NCBI GenBank assembly: GCA_963970005.1
Contig: CAXAMN010013891.1
Coordinates: forward strand, 1,097,937 to 1,161,936
DNA from: Durusdinium trenchii
Taxonomy: Eukaryota; Sar; Dinophyceae; Suessiales; Symbiodiniaceae
Direction of reading: 5' to 3'
DNA: 64,000 bases
Part shown: piece after piece, positions 1 through 10,383 of the stretch
Numbering within the stretch: the stretch's first letter is position 1
Layout of the letters: each line of letters starts with the position of its first letter
Position numbers and translations under genes: made by a program
The notes under the pieces: model-generated
Told to the model about the DNA's origin: nothing
The model's database searches: none
Seen by the model: the letters and a program-made list of their open reading frames with translations, nothing else

Positions 1-75
1 ACACGTGGCACAGGGAAGCCAATGCGTGGACGTGTGGATGAGGCCATCATCCGTTTGGAGAGGCGCCTTGGATGA
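1..75 (+). CDS. Partial exon at window edge
   Basis: Frame 1 is open from the first base and reads a basic helix-like peptide (GRVDEAIIRLERRLG) before TGA at 73-75. It could be the last piece of a gene whose body lies upstream, or an internal exon if the next intron uses a GA-type 5' splice site at base 71. No family is recognised, and only 24 codons are visible. Confidence 0.3.
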   Translation, partial: TRGTGKPMRGRVDEAIIRLERRLG

Positions 76-410
76 CATTCGTTGTAGGTGTGTGTTTTTG
101 TGGCGTTTGGAAAGATGGGGCTTGGTAGGATGTCCACAGTAACCTCATAGCATGCATGGTTTGGGAGACACGCTTGGAGAATAGGGCTGGACTGAGGACA
201 CCTATAGTGGCGCGTCATGTTACGTACAAGTGTTGCTGTCTCCGACATGTCTTTGCTCTCATGATCTCGAAGTTCCGCACCTGCCGATCATTCAAAAACC
301 CGAGGAGTTTTCTCAATCCCAAAACAGTATGAAGGTTACACGAGGCATCAGCGATACGTGACCACTTGCACCTCTTACACCGTACAAATTCCTAGGGTTT
401 GGTTTCGCAG

Positions 411-644
411 GGTATGTATTATGAAACAATTATATATGAACCAGCAACCCTGTTCCCTTCCTTGCTTCGTGGGGACCCGATTCCTTCCCACAGACTTGTG
501 GCGGTCACCAGTGGGTCACAGACAGAGGGTCGACTCTGGTTCCTTCCGAATCCCTTCAGAGATTGGACAGAAACCGAAATCCATGAGCAATTAGAATCCC
601 TCCTATCCGGGGTTCAGTCTGACCCAGGTCCTCCTTGGTCCTAG
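411..644 (+). CDS. Probable last exon, unknown protein
   Basis: A pyrimidine-containing acceptor ending TTTCGCAG at 403-410 is followed in phase 0 by 77 codons and TAG at 642-644. The peptide (starts GMYYETIIYEP; later FRDWTETEIHEQLESLL) has the mixed aromatic/acidic composition of a folded protein. The exon that should precede it is not identified. No known domain is visible. Confidence 0.45.
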   Translation, partial: GMYYETIIYEPATLFPSLLRGDPIPSHRLVAVTSGSQTEGRLWFLPNPFRDWTETEIHEQLESLLSGVQSDPGPPWS

Positions 645-902
645 AAACCTCATATTTGCATTGAGTAGTGCGTTTTGTAATAGCAACTCCAGTAAAAATC
701 AGGTCTTTGACCATTTGACCTGTAGGGAATGTTCTATCATATCATATAAACTTGTCACTTGTCCAATCTATCTTCGGCATGACTCTCCTGTATGCCGCCC
801 TTCATGCCCGTAGTTGGAGTTCCGCGCGTCAGCAACGCGTTCCCGGGGTGCCGTTGTTCCTGTTTCGTTCTTCTTTTGTGGTGACTCGCCCTCATCGGCC
901 AG
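645..902 (+). other. No gene seen
   Basis: Intergenic or intronic sequence of mixed composition; no repeat or RNA gene recognised. Confidence 0.4.
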
Positions 903-1030
903 ACGGGTTCCTTCCCTCCCCACCTCCGGCCCTTGACTCCGTGGATGGTTTCACCCACCGACCCTCGGAGGTTGAACTCCAACGAGGAGCCCGTGTACTC
1001 TCCAGAGCTGGATGGCACCTGGATCGTCAA
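903..1030 (+). CDS. Candidate internal exon
   Basis: GC-rich island bounded by an AG at 901-902 and a GTGACC donor at 1031. The frame giving PRRLNSNEEPVYSPELDG and then TWIV is read through to the donor, with purine-rich first codon positions. Two other frames and the antisense frame are also open here, so frame and strand are uncertain. No domain recognised. Confidence 0.33.
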
Positions 1031-1853
1031 GTGACCAGTCGGAGACCGGGACGAGATGCTGTGAGACACGGGAGAGCCGGTCCGGTCGCGGTCAACGAAA
1101 CGAAGGAGTCGCCTGAAGGTGAAGTGGGATGAAGCGGGGAGAGGACCTGCCAAGACTAGGGAGTGAAGAGTGAGTGGTGTTTGGGGGCGCGATGTTTTCT
1201 TTTCTGGCTAACAGGTTGTAGGATGTCATAGGATGTCCTTTATAGAGCACGTTCAAAATCTTCAGGGCTGTGACCACGTGGGTGTTCGCGGCGTGGTTGC
1301 GGCCTAGCTAAAAAGTTGGACGATCAAAATGCCTGAAGATGGTGGACTGCTAGAGACCTGCAGAGGGGGGGGCGGGTGATTCGAACAACTATTGGTTCAG
1401 GATGGTTCATGTGTCTTTTGTTCCAAAGAACCTTGTTTTACTAAGGATTCTTACATGTTACATAACTATATAATATGTTTTACACTACACTACACCACCA
1501 GGTCAACCCTTCTTTGAATGGTCTTTGAAGGCGAGCGGGTGTATATTGGGAGACCTGTTCCAGAAACTTCCAGCATGCAACCCGCAGCATAAGACAGGAC
1601 AGAAACTCTTCCGGTTTTGGAGAGTTTTTTTTGCATTTGCAGGTTGCAGGAGTCTGAAATGGGCATGATCAAATCTGCAGAAGCACCGTTGAGTGAAAAA
1701 TGCCTTGCCAGTTTCCTGGCCACACCTCATATTTTCTCAACAGTGCTTGATCGACTCACTGTCATCTTTTGATGGCAACATTCAATATGTGTAAGGGTCA
1801 CGTTCCTCTCGAACATTCCCACCCCTTTCGGTCTTTGGACGTGATCTCTACAG
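1031..1853 (+). other. Non-coding stretch, nothing recognised
   Basis: A low-GC centre around 1420-1500 and no convincing exon. A G-run at 1364-1375 is the only notable composition feature. Confidence 0.4.
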
Positions 1854-1940
1854 GCGATCTTCGCAACCGGATCAGTGGAGAAGACCTGCTGTGACACACC
1901 ATGCGCCGGTACGCATCCATGCATGCGGGCGCATGCGCAG
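1854..1940 (+). CDS. Internal exon of a cysteine-containing protein
   Basis: The acceptor GATCTCTACAG at 1843-1853 and the donor CAG|GTACGC at 1941 frame exactly 29 codons in phase 0: a peptide with four cysteines and two histidines (VEKTCCDTPCAGTHPCMRAH). The cysteine spacing suggests a small disulfide or metal-binding region, but I do not recognise the family. The exons at 2010-2050 and 2641-2711 follow with matching phases. Confidence 0.5.
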
Positions 1941-2009
1941 GTACGCTGGCTCCTATGCTCCGGGGCTCCTCTCCTCGCCCACGCGTGAGTTGGCGCTCTT
2001 TCTTTACAG

Positions 2010-2050
2010 CGCGGAGCCCCCAACCCCGGTGACGGACTGGAGTCGGACCG
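2010..2050 (+). CDS. Short internal exon
   Basis: 41 bp between CTTTCTTTACAG and GTGACA. It accepts the phase-0 end of the 1854-1940 exon, reads RGAPNPGDGLESD, and leaves two bases (CG). The 69-bp intron before it is short but has a good pyrimidine tract. Confidence 0.4.
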
Positions 2051-2640
2051 GTGACATCTGGAGTGAACTGGGAAGAGGGAAGAGGTGGTAAGGTGGTTAA
2101 GCTTATGGTTGCACTCTGGAAGAGGTCCACGAACCTGAAAACCGGTTTGGTAGAGGAACATCGTCTTCCAGTCTGGTCCATGTTCAGGTTCCATTGAAGT
2201 TTCCCGGGTCTAAGCTTATTAGCTCAGTTGGTCTGAGGATGTTTGACGTGTGAAAGACATCTCACGACGGTCAGGATGTGAACACGACGGTCATAGCGCC
2301 GAGGGCAACAGCAAATGCTGCGGTAGGCTAACCGACCCCCCTTCTTTGCAGCGAGCTCTTAATGATTACTATTGTAGTAGAGTGCATGGAGCTTCAGAAG
2401 GCCTGGGTTCAAGAGTTTGGTTCTGGGGATATGTGGATTTTACCCTTTAGAGCAGTTGAGATCTATGGATATCTATGGTTCCTAAACTGTTGGAAAAGCA
2501 TCCGATGGTCCAGTGCCAGTGATTTCCTGTCGGCCTCTCTGTTTGACAAGAGTTTCGTTCGTCTTCACCGCGCCAAAGACCTCCACCTCTACATACCCTC
2601 CTCTCCAACTCCCACACCTTAAGCAGTTTTTTCCCCCCAG

Positions 2641-2711
2641 TTCCCGCTTCGGTGCGGTTTCCGCACTTCGTCCGACACGCCACGCCGAGCACGCCGAACG
2701 ACCACAACGGG
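2641..2711 (+). CDS. Internal exon, basic/proline linker
   Basis: The acceptor has a long pyrimidine tract (TTTTTTCCCCCCAG, 2627-2640); the donor is GTGAGG at 2712. Joined to the CG left by the previous exon it reads RSRFGAVSALRPTRHAEHAE, so three consecutive exons agree in phase. One base (G) is carried on. Low-complexity, probably a linker. Confidence 0.42.
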
Positions 2712-3292
2712 GTGAGGCGGTGGATTTTCGTTGGGCAATGCCTTGACCTCCTTCGCCTCGGGTTTCTGGGGTCAGGGCCCAGAACAAGACGACGGATCTG
2801 TGGTTCGGGCGGGCGGATTGGTTCCACTCGTTATCGGAGTGGAGGGGGGTGAGGGCTGGGGTGGTTTGGGTCCTTACCAAGTTGGACCTTGAGATTTCTG
2901 GTGTTCTATTTGAAGCTGTGCTCTTTTTGTTGCGTTTGTTGAACCCATTTCCGCTCGGCCTTCCCAAGGAGTGTGAGATTCTGACTGCATGACAGAAGGA
3001 ACTAGTAGAAGGAATTCTATTGGACGGGCGCTCCACCAAGTCCAATAATCACGAGTTGGAAGCAGGGCCCCTGGACACTCAGCAAAATGCTAACGGCTCA
3101 CATTGCTCAACAGCCAACAGCCTGACGGTGACCAACAACGTTGTTCAGTGTTCCGTGCGTGGCACCGCGCAGAACTCTAAGATGTTCCGAAAGAACGCGG
3201 TTCATTCATGATTCATGGGTCATAGGCCTCAATCCAGAGGACGCTGACTCTCAAAACTCCTGCTGCTCTACTTTCTCCATGAGTTGGACAGC

Positions 3293-3397
3293 TCCAAAGA
3301 GCTTGTTGAGCGACAGCTGGGGCCCAGAACCAGACCGTCTCCCCAAACTAGGCCCACGCCGCACGCCCCAGATCTCTGCACTGTCAACTGTCGTGGT
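3293..3397 (+). CDS. Candidate internal exon, frame unsure
   Basis: An AG acceptor (TTGGACAG) precedes a stretch open in two frames: SKELVERQLGPRTRPS, and, in the phase expected from the upstream exon, PKSLLSDSWGPEPDRLPKLG. The 3' end is not defined. Could be the next exon of the gene begun at 1854. Confidence 0.28.
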
Positions 3398-3947
3398 GTT
3401 TTCTTTGTTCGAAATTCTTCGCCTCAGCCGCAGCCTTCAGTGCGTTCTTTCCAAAAACACGCCTGCCTTGAGGCCAGTCCTTTGGTGTGAAATTGGGCTC
3501 CAAGAAAGTGCGTTTGCTCAGCCGTCCTGCTCGCGAATCAAACTGGAATCTGGGAACACCGGGCGAGAGAAAGGAGGTGGGTGCATCTTTGTGGAGATGT
3601 GGAGGTGGAAAGAGTCTGGGAATAGTCAATTGTCATGGATTTAATTGGAAATGGGTGACGAATGGTGATGTATTGGGTGATTCTGTGGGGACATCCTAGC
3701 CTCAAAGCTTTGAGCTAAATTATCATATATTATGGGATTATATTGACATATATGTGGTGTTGATGATGTCCTTCGGGAACCGTTGCCAAACAAGTAACAT
3801 CAAGATCATCAATACACTTTTGGGGGGCATCTATACACACAAGAGCCACGACCAGCCAAGCCTCCCCAAGGATTTGTGTTTTGACTGGCCATTGCGGGTT
3901 TCCCCCAAAGTCCTGTTGCATGAATATGTCTTTGGTGCACAGCTCAG

Positions 3948-4187
3948 GTGGAGATCATGGGCGGTCGTGATGTTGAGGCCCAGGCCGAAATCGAGGTCGC
4001 TGGGAAGAAGGTCCGCTGCATCAGACGTGTGCGGACCGTGCGATCGTGTGCGTGCATCCATCAGAGAACCCAGCAGCTCCAGCTCTCCCGCGTCCGTTTT
4101 GGCGTCGAATCCAAACACGCCGCTCGATCAGACGCCGAGGAAGCTCCACGACCGCGCAACGCCTCGGCAGGAGACGCTGAGATATAA
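3948..4187 (+). CDS. Probable last exon of upstream gene
   Basis: The acceptor GCACAGCTCAG (3937-3947) opens, in phase 0, 79 codons ending TAA at 4185-4187. It starts VEIMGGRDVEAQAEIEVAG and continues with a basic segment (KKVRCIRRVRTVRSCACIH). First positions are strongly G-rich, as in real exons of this window. The opposite strand is also open (FDAKTDAGELELLGSLMD), so an antisense exon is the main alternative. No domain named. Confidence 0.43.
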   Translation: MEIMGGRDVEAQAEIEVAGKKVRCIRRVRTVRSCACIHQRTQQLQLSRVRFGVESKHAARSDAEEAPRPRNASAGDAEI

Positions 4188-4631
4188 GGCAGAGCTGATG
4201 CCGCTCAGCGCGTCCCGCATGAGCGAGGAGGCGGCACCTTTTGCCACGCTCGCCGGATCTGCGGGGAGAGAGTGGATCGAGAGATCCGGGTACTGTAGGG
4301 AGATCCGGCGTTAGCGAGGTGGGTTTCATGGTTGATCCAGGAACCAGCTACTGCAACTACCTTGGGAACATCAAGGGACCGTTAAACCATGTAAAAGATT
4401 GTAATCAGGTAAGAGTCTGCAGGGATGCACGCTGCAGTCGTGGGGCGCGTGCGCGCGCGCTTGTTCTCGAGGGGTGCCCATGGTTCAGCTGCTGGAAAGC
4501 TCAAACAGAACCAGATCCCAAAGACCACTGAAGTCCAGGTCCAGGCCTCATCATCTGGTCAAGTCGCCCACCCTAAACCCTAAACTCCCCCCAACCCCAA
4601 ACCCCCCATCTCCCATGCCGTCCCGCTTCAG

Positions 4632-4703
4632 GTGGTCTCGCTGAAGCTCCCAGAGCCCATTGGCAACCAGGACCGATCCGCTGACCCACCGACCGACCCA
4701 TGA
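4632..4703 (+). CDS. Candidate short last exon
   Basis: Acceptor CCGTCCCGCTTCAG, then VVSLKLPEPIGNQDRSADPP and TGA at 4701-4703. Short but cleanly framed by the acceptor. Upstream partner exons are not identified. Confidence 0.35.
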   Translation: MVSLKLPEPIGNQDRSADPPTDP

Positions 4704-5147
4704 ACGATGTCGACACTCCTTCCACCGTGTCCGTGGGGTGGTCTTACACTGCAGACCGTGTCGGAGGGGATTTGTAGATGAGGTCTTTCTACATCGCAAT
4801 GGTAGACGGACTCGTTCTTGAGGAGATGTCAACCCCCTTTCAGACTTGGAGCGTCTGTTGTTTATGTTTATATCTAAATAAGTCAAGAGTCTGCAGTACG
4901 GTCCCTTCGGCAGGGTCGAATAGATCAAGGACGAAAGGGATCAAATGGTTTGAATCGCTTGTCTATGCTTGAAGTCTCCCTACCCTAGCCTTTTCCTGGT
5001 GCTTTGTGACACCTACCATAATCGGTACTGCTTTTTCGCGCATGGGCGAAAGTTCGAGCAGTGCTTGATCTCGTCCAGCTGTCCAGCTTCTGACGCAGAC
5101 AGAGACACACCTGCTGCACAGGCAGAGGCGGTCGACCAAGGCTGCAC

Positions 5148-5390
5148 TTGAAGCGGTCGACCACACGACCACTTGAAGCGGTTTGGCGTTTTGGTTTGGC
5201 GGTTGACCCTGTGAGCAAAATCAAACCCGCATTCATCGCTGATGAGTCTCTCTTAGGAAAACTATCTACTGTCAAAGGGGAGCCCAAAGAGCAAATGAAG
5301 TGGAGGACAAGTAACGTGGAAGAGTGGCCTTTCAACCAAGCTGATGAGTCATCTTTTCGTCTCCATCGCGCATCGGTCACGATGCAGTGA
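5148..5390 (+). CDS. Candidate last exon
   Basis: The frame carries SKIKPAFIADESLLGKLS, later KWRTSNVEEWPFNQADESSF, and stops at TGA 5388-5390. It may begin as early as 5098 after GACGCAG. A short direct repeat (ACTTGAAGCGGTCGACC and ACTTGAAGCGGT, about 5147-5182) lies at its 5' side. Composition is protein-like with many charged residues; no family recognised. Confidence 0.4.
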   Translation: MKRSTTRPLEAVWRFGLAVDPVSKIKPAFIADESLLGKLSTVKGEPKEQMKWRTSNVEEWPFNQADESSFRLHRASVTMQ

Positions 5391-5500
5391 AGGTTGTTGC
5401 ATCAACCAACACATGGGCGTTGGGCCAAATGGGCTTCGACTCGGTTCGACCGAACCGTAGGCGTTCCAACCCCGTTCGGACGACTCAATAAGACCAGTCT

Positions 5501-5589
5501 ATACCAGGACCTTCCAAGGGGTGTCTATAAATAGCCTCTTAGAGCTTAAGGAGTGTCCAAAAACCACCGGACTTGGAAGGTCCTGGTAC
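5501..5589. mobile_element. TIR element, family 1, copy 1
   Basis: Inverted ends ATACCAGGACCTTCCAAG / CTTGGAAGGTCCTGGTA enclose a conserved core (GTGTCTATAAATAGCCTCTT and CCAAAAACCACC). No coding capacity. Flanked by TA/AT. Forward orientation, in a region without an exon. Confidence 0.85.
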
Positions 5590-5938
5590 TTATTGGTTGG
5601 GTGTCTCATGGTGTCTTCCCACTCGAAAAATACCAAATGTTTCCCCTACATCATGTAGCTTTTTCATAGGGCCACAGTATGGGTCTGGGATGGTCTGCTG
5701 AACACTACATAGCGTGGACCTCGCGCATGGTTTGAAACCTCAGCTTCGATTTCGACTGTTGGAAGGCTACACACCCTCAACCTTAGGACATTTTCCTATC
5801 TTATAAGGTAGGCTGTATATAGAAGGCTATAGCTTACTCCAAGGCAAGAGTAAGGATCGTCATCCTCCGATCTGAGGCGTTCCGCGCAATTGGCTAGGAG
5901 AGTTCAACAGTGTCTCGTGTTCTGAAAGATGAAATCGA

Positions 5939-6091
5939 ATGAAATCGATACCTATTGGACAACCCCCTGGTGCCGAATATGGTCCGATAGCCTTTGCTCC
6001 AAACATTTCGGAGCTCCGTATGCTGGAGACCAGAAATGCCCTTCCGCTGGAGCTCCGGAGGACCTTCCGCTGGAGCTCCGCCGGAGCATTT
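5939..6091 (+). CDS. Candidate exon with frame-breaking tandem duplication
   Basis: From ATG at 5939 the frame reads MKSIPIGQPPGAEYGPIAFA, then NISELRMLETRNALPLELRR. At that point a 23-bp unit (CTTCCGCTGGAGCTCCGGAGGAC) is duplicated. The frame after the second unit (LPLELRRSILVTYLDEDGG) looks like the true continuation of the first. Either the copy is broken by the duplication, or the exon ends at GTGACC (6092). Confidence 0.35.
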
Positions 6092-6482
6092 TGGTGACCT
6101 ACCTCGATGAGGACGGCGGCAGCCGGCACCGTTGGGGTGGGAGGCCACGCCCCCTCCCGGGTGGCCATCGTAACTGACGAGTCTCCACGAGGTCTGGTGT
6201 GTCAGACATCGGTCGTGAAGAACCGGTGTTGTTTCTACCCAAACGCTCCGTTCACAGCTCTTGGTCCCTCAAAACCGGGATTTCAGGGTCCGGACCCCTA
6301 CTTAGGAGGGTCCATGAGCGTCTGGGTAGATGAAAACCCATCGGTCTGGCGCCCAAGCGAGGCGTCCGCTCATCGTTCGCTCGTGGCCAACCGCCCAACG
6401 CAGCTCCCGGTGCCAGCGATCCGGATGGGATCCAGCGTGGTCCTTGACCGTGACCAGCGTGGTCGGTGTAAAACGGCTGAAG

Positions 6483-6659
6483 TCACCTGGCGGTGTGTCT
6501 CTTTGACCAAGCGGCCATCACAGATTGGACTGATGCCCATTCAGTTCCTCTTTTTGATGGAACCCATATAGCCTTTGTGCACATCAAAGGCTTCATCACC
6601 GACCTTCAGGAGATGATGATCGTCCGTGACGAGTCTGGAGTGGCAGAGGCAGAGTCTGG
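6483..6659 (+). CDS. Internal exon, unknown soluble protein
   Basis: An AG acceptor (GGCTGAAG) and a textbook donor GTAAGC at 6660 enclose a frame reading AAITDWTDAHSVPLFDGTHI, then AFVHIKGFITDLQEMMIV and RDESGVAEAES. The regular alternation of hydrophobic and acidic residues makes this one of the better coding segments of the first 10 kb. The family is not recognised. It leaves two bases (GG). Confidence 0.48.
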
Positions 6660-6903
6660 GTAAGCGGGGGGGGTTGGTCATGTCATGAAAGAAATTCTTG
6701 ACAACTTAGGGAATTTAGTTTGGGTCCTCACTGCTGCCAGGGGTACGTTTGATTTGGGGAGTGTATAGCTCCAATCTTTCAAGTTACTATAGTCCCTCGA
6801 AATTCCCTCTAAAGCAGACACCTACCAGTGACACTGTTCGAACACGTCCTCGCCAGCCCGTCCTTGCCGCCGATCCGCCGATCCGGGCCATGGTCTCCGC
6901 GAG

Positions 6904-7164
6904 GTGCTGGTGAAGGAACTGTCAGCCGTCGCTCCCAAGATGGTTCCTGAAGAGCAGGCGGGTCCCAGCCGTGCTCGAAAGACGGGAAGACGAGCTGACG
7001 GCTCTGTCGTTGGGAGACGCCGAACTTTCTTGAAGCAGCGGTTGGTTCGAAGGTTTGTCGAATTGCTGGGCCAAGAGGTGATGCCCAAAGAATTTGGGAG
7101 TTTCCCCCCAATGGACGAATTCCCGACGAATCTCTTGGGACACGGTCGGTCTCGACCGAAATGA
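6904..7164 (+). CDS. Candidate exon
   Basis: The acceptor CTCCGCGAG precedes VLVKELSAVAPKMVPEEQAG and a basic tract, then RLVRRFVELLGQEVMPKEFG, to TGA at 7162-7164. The exon may really end earlier. The antisense frame is open over 192 codons, so strand is not certain. Confidence 0.35.
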   Translation: MLVKELSAVAPKMVPEEQAGPSRARKTGRRADGSVVGRRRTFLKQRLVRRFVELLGQEVMPKEFGSFPPMDEFPTNLLGHGRSRPK

Positions 7165-7240
7165 AGAAAAGCTGGTTGGTCGACCTAGGGCCGCATTCCC
7201 TCAGCCCTTGTCCGGTGCATCTCAGCATCCTCTGAAGCAG

Positions 7241-7306
7241 ATTTATCTGCGCACGCGCTATTAGCGGCGCCGAAGATCTGAAGGAAGGCCGGTCACGAAA
7301 GGAGCG
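7241..7306 (+). CDS. Short internal exon
   Basis: Acceptor TCTGAAGCAG and donor GTAAGA (7307). Reads FICARAISGAEDLKEGRSRK. 66 bp, flanked by consensus-like sites; family unknown. Confidence 0.4.
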
Positions 7307-7599
7307 GTAAGAGGTGGATGCCACACAGAGAGGCGCCGCATAGGGGACAACAACACCACGCAGAAGAGGACAGGTGAGCAGCTGCAAAAAATAAGGCTCA
7401 GAACCCTTGAGGTTTTGACATGGGCTGGCCAGGGAGCCATGTGAGCCATGTACATTCTTCTGTGGGTTTCCCAGCCGTTATATCGACGCGGGTTCCAGCG
7501 GCGGTTTTTGTGGGCGCGTGGTTTTTCCATGTGGTTTCCATTTGTGTTTAATTCCATGTTGAAAGACATTGAAAGACTATAAATGTCAAACGATATCTA

Positions 7600-7686
7600 T
7601 GCCAGGACCGACTAAGAGGTGTCTATAAATAGCCTCTTAGAGCCTAAGGAGTGTCCAAAAACCACCTCTTGGAAGGTCCTGGTATA
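7600..7686. mobile_element. TIR element, family 1, copy 2
   Basis: Same orientation and core as the copy at 5501, with a slightly decayed left end (GCCAGGACCGACTAAGAGG) and an intact right end (TTGGAAGGTCCTGGTAT). It sits between the exons at 7241-7306 and 7788-7918, that is, in a probable intron. Confidence 0.83.
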
Positions 7687-7787
7687 TACCCATGCCAAGT
7701 AGAAGAAACCCACCAGGCACCAGTTGACTTCAGCCTTCACTCGCTGGCTCTTCAGCCTTTTTTTGTAACCAAGATGGACCTGGGCAG

Positions 7788-7918
7788 GTGGAGGTGACCA
7801 ACATGAGCAACACCAGCTCCACCGTGGCGAAGGATGTCATCAGCGAGGAAGGCGCGGAAGGCTCTTACGCGAAACGCCTCGCCGGCGCCGAGACGACGCG
7901 AGTTACGCGAGAGCTGGG
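7788..7918 (+). CDS. Internal exon
   Basis: The acceptor GACCTGGGCAG opens VEVTNMSNTSSTVAKDVISE, then EGAEGSYAKRLAGAETTRVT, and reaches a GTGGGG donor at 7919. Serine/threonine-rich then charged; no domain recognised. An antisense frame is partly open. Confidence 0.43.
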
Positions 7919-8281
7919 GTGGGGCAGTGGGTGGGGCGGGTGGCGACGAATGCCGAATCGAACCTTCCGGATTTTGAAGGGCCAAGGTCCCGGCTTGGAA
8001 GGGTGAAGACATGGGTGAAGCCACGGGGTCCGAGCTGTTCAGTCCTACCACAAGAGCGACCTCTGACTGAATGTCATCCAGATCCATGAGTGGGTAAGAA
8101 GGGGATGGCTATAGCTCCCAGTCCATTTGATTGGACTAGCTGTGTGTGTCAGAGCCTTTCACACAATACTCCAACAAGATCCACTTAGATATAAGAACCC
8201 TCCCCTGTTTCCCAACTTCGCTGTCTCTGAAATCGTCCTCCTGTCCTGGTCTGGAAATCACCAGCCTCCCATGGCGCTCAG

Positions 8282-8458
8282 CGCAGTCCGCAGTCCAGGC
8301 CCACCCCGCAACCCGCTCCGCTCCTCGGTGACGCGTCGGTGACGCGTCGGACGACGCCCTCCGCAGACCGGGCCTTGTTGGACGCCGCCGAGTCCGAGGC
8401 GCGAGACGGAGGGGAGTCGCCCGGGGCGGAAGCGGAAGCGAGGATGGTCCGACAGTGA
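8282..8458 (+). CDS. Probable last exon
   Basis: After AG at 8280-8281 the frame runs through a proline-rich start to an alanine/glutamate-rich helix (ADRALLDAAESEARDGGE; SPGAEAEARMVRQ) and TGA 8456-8458. An 11-bp unit, GTGACGCGTCG, is tandemly doubled within it. High G at first positions supports this frame. It is the likely 3' end of the exon group that begins near 5.9 kb. Confidence 0.45.
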   Translation, partial: RSPQSRPTPQPAPLLGDASVTRRTTPSADRALLDAAESEARDGGESPGAEAEARMVRQ

Positions 8459-8738
8459 ATGATGTGGTGGGTTTGAAGCCTATTGAGGGAGGGAGCGAGA
8501 GAGAGAGAGAGGGGGGGGGTGTCCACTCTCTCACAAAGACTTGAGAACATGGGGCAAGTGCATCAGTCCTTGGCTGGTTCATTGGCCCTTGCGATCAGCT
8601 ACCATGTGGGAATGTGGGAGGACGAGTATGTGGCAGTGAATCTTGTATGATCACGCCAACCGATGAGTTTTAGCAGACCTGGGGGCCACATGGTCTTGGT
8701 TGAAGCGGTTGAAGCTTCGAGATCAAGTGGATCATATT

Positions 8739-8833
8739 ATACCAGGACCGAAACCAAGTCCGGTGGTTTTTGGACACTCCGAATAAGCTCTTTACGAGGC
8801 TATTTATAGACACCTCTTAGTGACTCCTGGTAT
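8739..8833. mobile_element. TIR element, family 1, copy 3 (reverse)
   Basis: Reverse-orientation copy: ATACCAGGACC at the left, GGTTTTTGGACACTCC and TATTTATAGACACCTCTTAG inside, GACTCCTGGTATAT at the right. The right arm has lost part of the GGAAGGTCC stretch. Confidence 0.78.
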
Positions 8834-9017
8834 ATGGGTTCCGAGTTGCATTGGGTTCCCAAATTCCGAGACTTGTCCAGTCACACAAGTGCCGAACAGG
8901 AAGTCGGGGTGCTGAAACCCACCGGCCGAATAGGACGAGCCGGTCACCAGCCCTGGCCTCCATGTGACCAACCGTCGTCGTCTTTCCACAAGCCAAACAA
9001 GAGATCGTCGCCCCCAA

Positions 9018-9067
9018 GAGACACGGCAGGTCTCCACCTGAAGAGACACGGCAGGTCTCCACCTGAC
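9018..9067. repeat. 25-bp tandem duplication
   Basis: Two near-exact units of AAGAGACACGGCAGGTCTCC plus ACCTG in a row. The surrounding frames are open but I cannot choose one. Confidence 0.8.
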
Positions 9068-9134
9068 GCGAGTACCAAGTGCGAGAGAGTGACCCCTAGG
9101 CCCTAGCGGATCAAGCGCCCAAAGTCAGGATCAA

Positions 9135-10140
9135 GTGCAGAATAGACTCAAATCAGATAGCAACAGATATTGTTGGACCCAGAATCTTTTTGGTCCCAAA
9201 CCCCCTCAGATCACCAAAAACACCTCCCTCTTGAGCTCCAGCGGAGGCCTCCTAAAGCACTGGAGCAACCGGAAGAGCTCCAGAGGCAGGGACCGTCAGG
9301 GTTCGGTTGGTTCTTTTTGAAACCACTAATGGGTCAGCACTGTGGGTGCATGCAAAGCGATCAAACAGTCTGATGGGAAGGCGTGAAAAATGGTTTGCAC
9401 TGGCACTGATGTGTGTTTGCTTTGGTTATAAAGGTAGTACTCACAACATTCTCTGTGCATACGAGCACGTGTGTATAACTCAAAAATGAATCACTTGCCC
9501 CAGCCACAGATGTTTGAACCCGCACCGACACTGAGGCCATGGTTGTTCCTGCGGCCGTTTCACCTTTGGCAGAACAATCTTCAGCCTGCAACGGTCGGGC
9601 TCGAGCGGGATAGGGCTGGATCACAGGCTTCAGAAGTCAAATAATGGAGCTACAGTAAGATGGGCAAGAGCAAGAAAGGAGGTTGGATTCCTTTTCCATA
9701 TGGTGGAGGTGGCAAAACTGGCGGCAACTACCAGCACGGCACAGGTTGAGATAAATTTTGAAGATATTATATGATACTATGTTGCCATCACATGGCGTAT
9801 GTTTATGTGTTTGTCCTCCAGGATGTTGGTCCATAAATGTGTTCTCAGTGTTCGGGCGTTCGCGCCGCATGGAGGACCTATCCTGGATCTTCCAACGACC
9901 AACAAATTCTAGTCTAGTAGTTTTGGTTATTGACCCGGTTTTCCACGCAAACGCCCGCAAATCAGCTCAACCGACAATACGACCGCAAATTGGCGCAAAA
10001 CACACACAAAATCAGCAAACGACCACAAATTTCCGCAAATTTTGGCGCAAAACCAACAAACCGACCAAACCGACCATAAAAACCAAGATTTTTGTTGGTA
10101 GTTTTCCAGGTCGCCGCAGGGAAGCAGTTTCGTCGGTGTG
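9135..10140 (+). other. No supported gene; repetitive A/C-rich part
   Basis: An open frame near 9170-9373 (HLPLELQRRPPKALEQPEEL) could be an exon, but splice sites are unclear. The part at 9950-10080 is a degenerate A/C-rich repeat of CGCAAAT and AACCGACC words. Confidence 0.35.
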
Positions 10141-10154
10141 TCCACAGCGTGGCC

Positions 10155-10191
10155 AAGGGTGTGAAGTGTCCGGTGGATACTTCACACCCTT
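10155..10191. repeat. 13-bp perfect hairpin
   Basis: AAGGGTGTGAAGT and ACTTCACACCCTT separated by 11 bases. A further AAGGGTGTGAAGTGGCC lies 40 bp downstream, so this may be a fragment of a larger inverted-repeat element. Confidence 0.7.
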
Positions 10192-10260
10192 TAACTTAAA
10201 CAATCCCATAGGGTGTGTCGGACCCTAAGGGTGTGAAGTGGCCAGGGTGGTTGAACAGTT

Positions 10261-10383
10261 CCCAGACACGACTTGTCTGGGACTGCCAGTCCGGACTGCC
10301 GATCAATTGGCCCCCAAAACCAACCACCCCAAGGCCGTTTTGAAGGCAGTCCGGACTGGCAGTCCCATAAGGCGTGTCTCGGG
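10261..10383. mobile_element. TIR element, family 2, copy 1
   Basis: Ends CCCAGACACGACTTGTCTGG and GGCGTGTCTCGGG, with inner inverted arms GGGACTGCCAGTCCGGACTG / CAGTCCGGACTGGCAGTCCC. The second copy is at 60737. Non-coding, MITE-like. Confidence 0.8.

Noticed and set aside
4571..4585. CCCTAAACCCTAAAC, like a telomere repeat
   Set aside because: Only two units inside ordinary sequence, with no subtelomeric features; chance or an interstitial relic.
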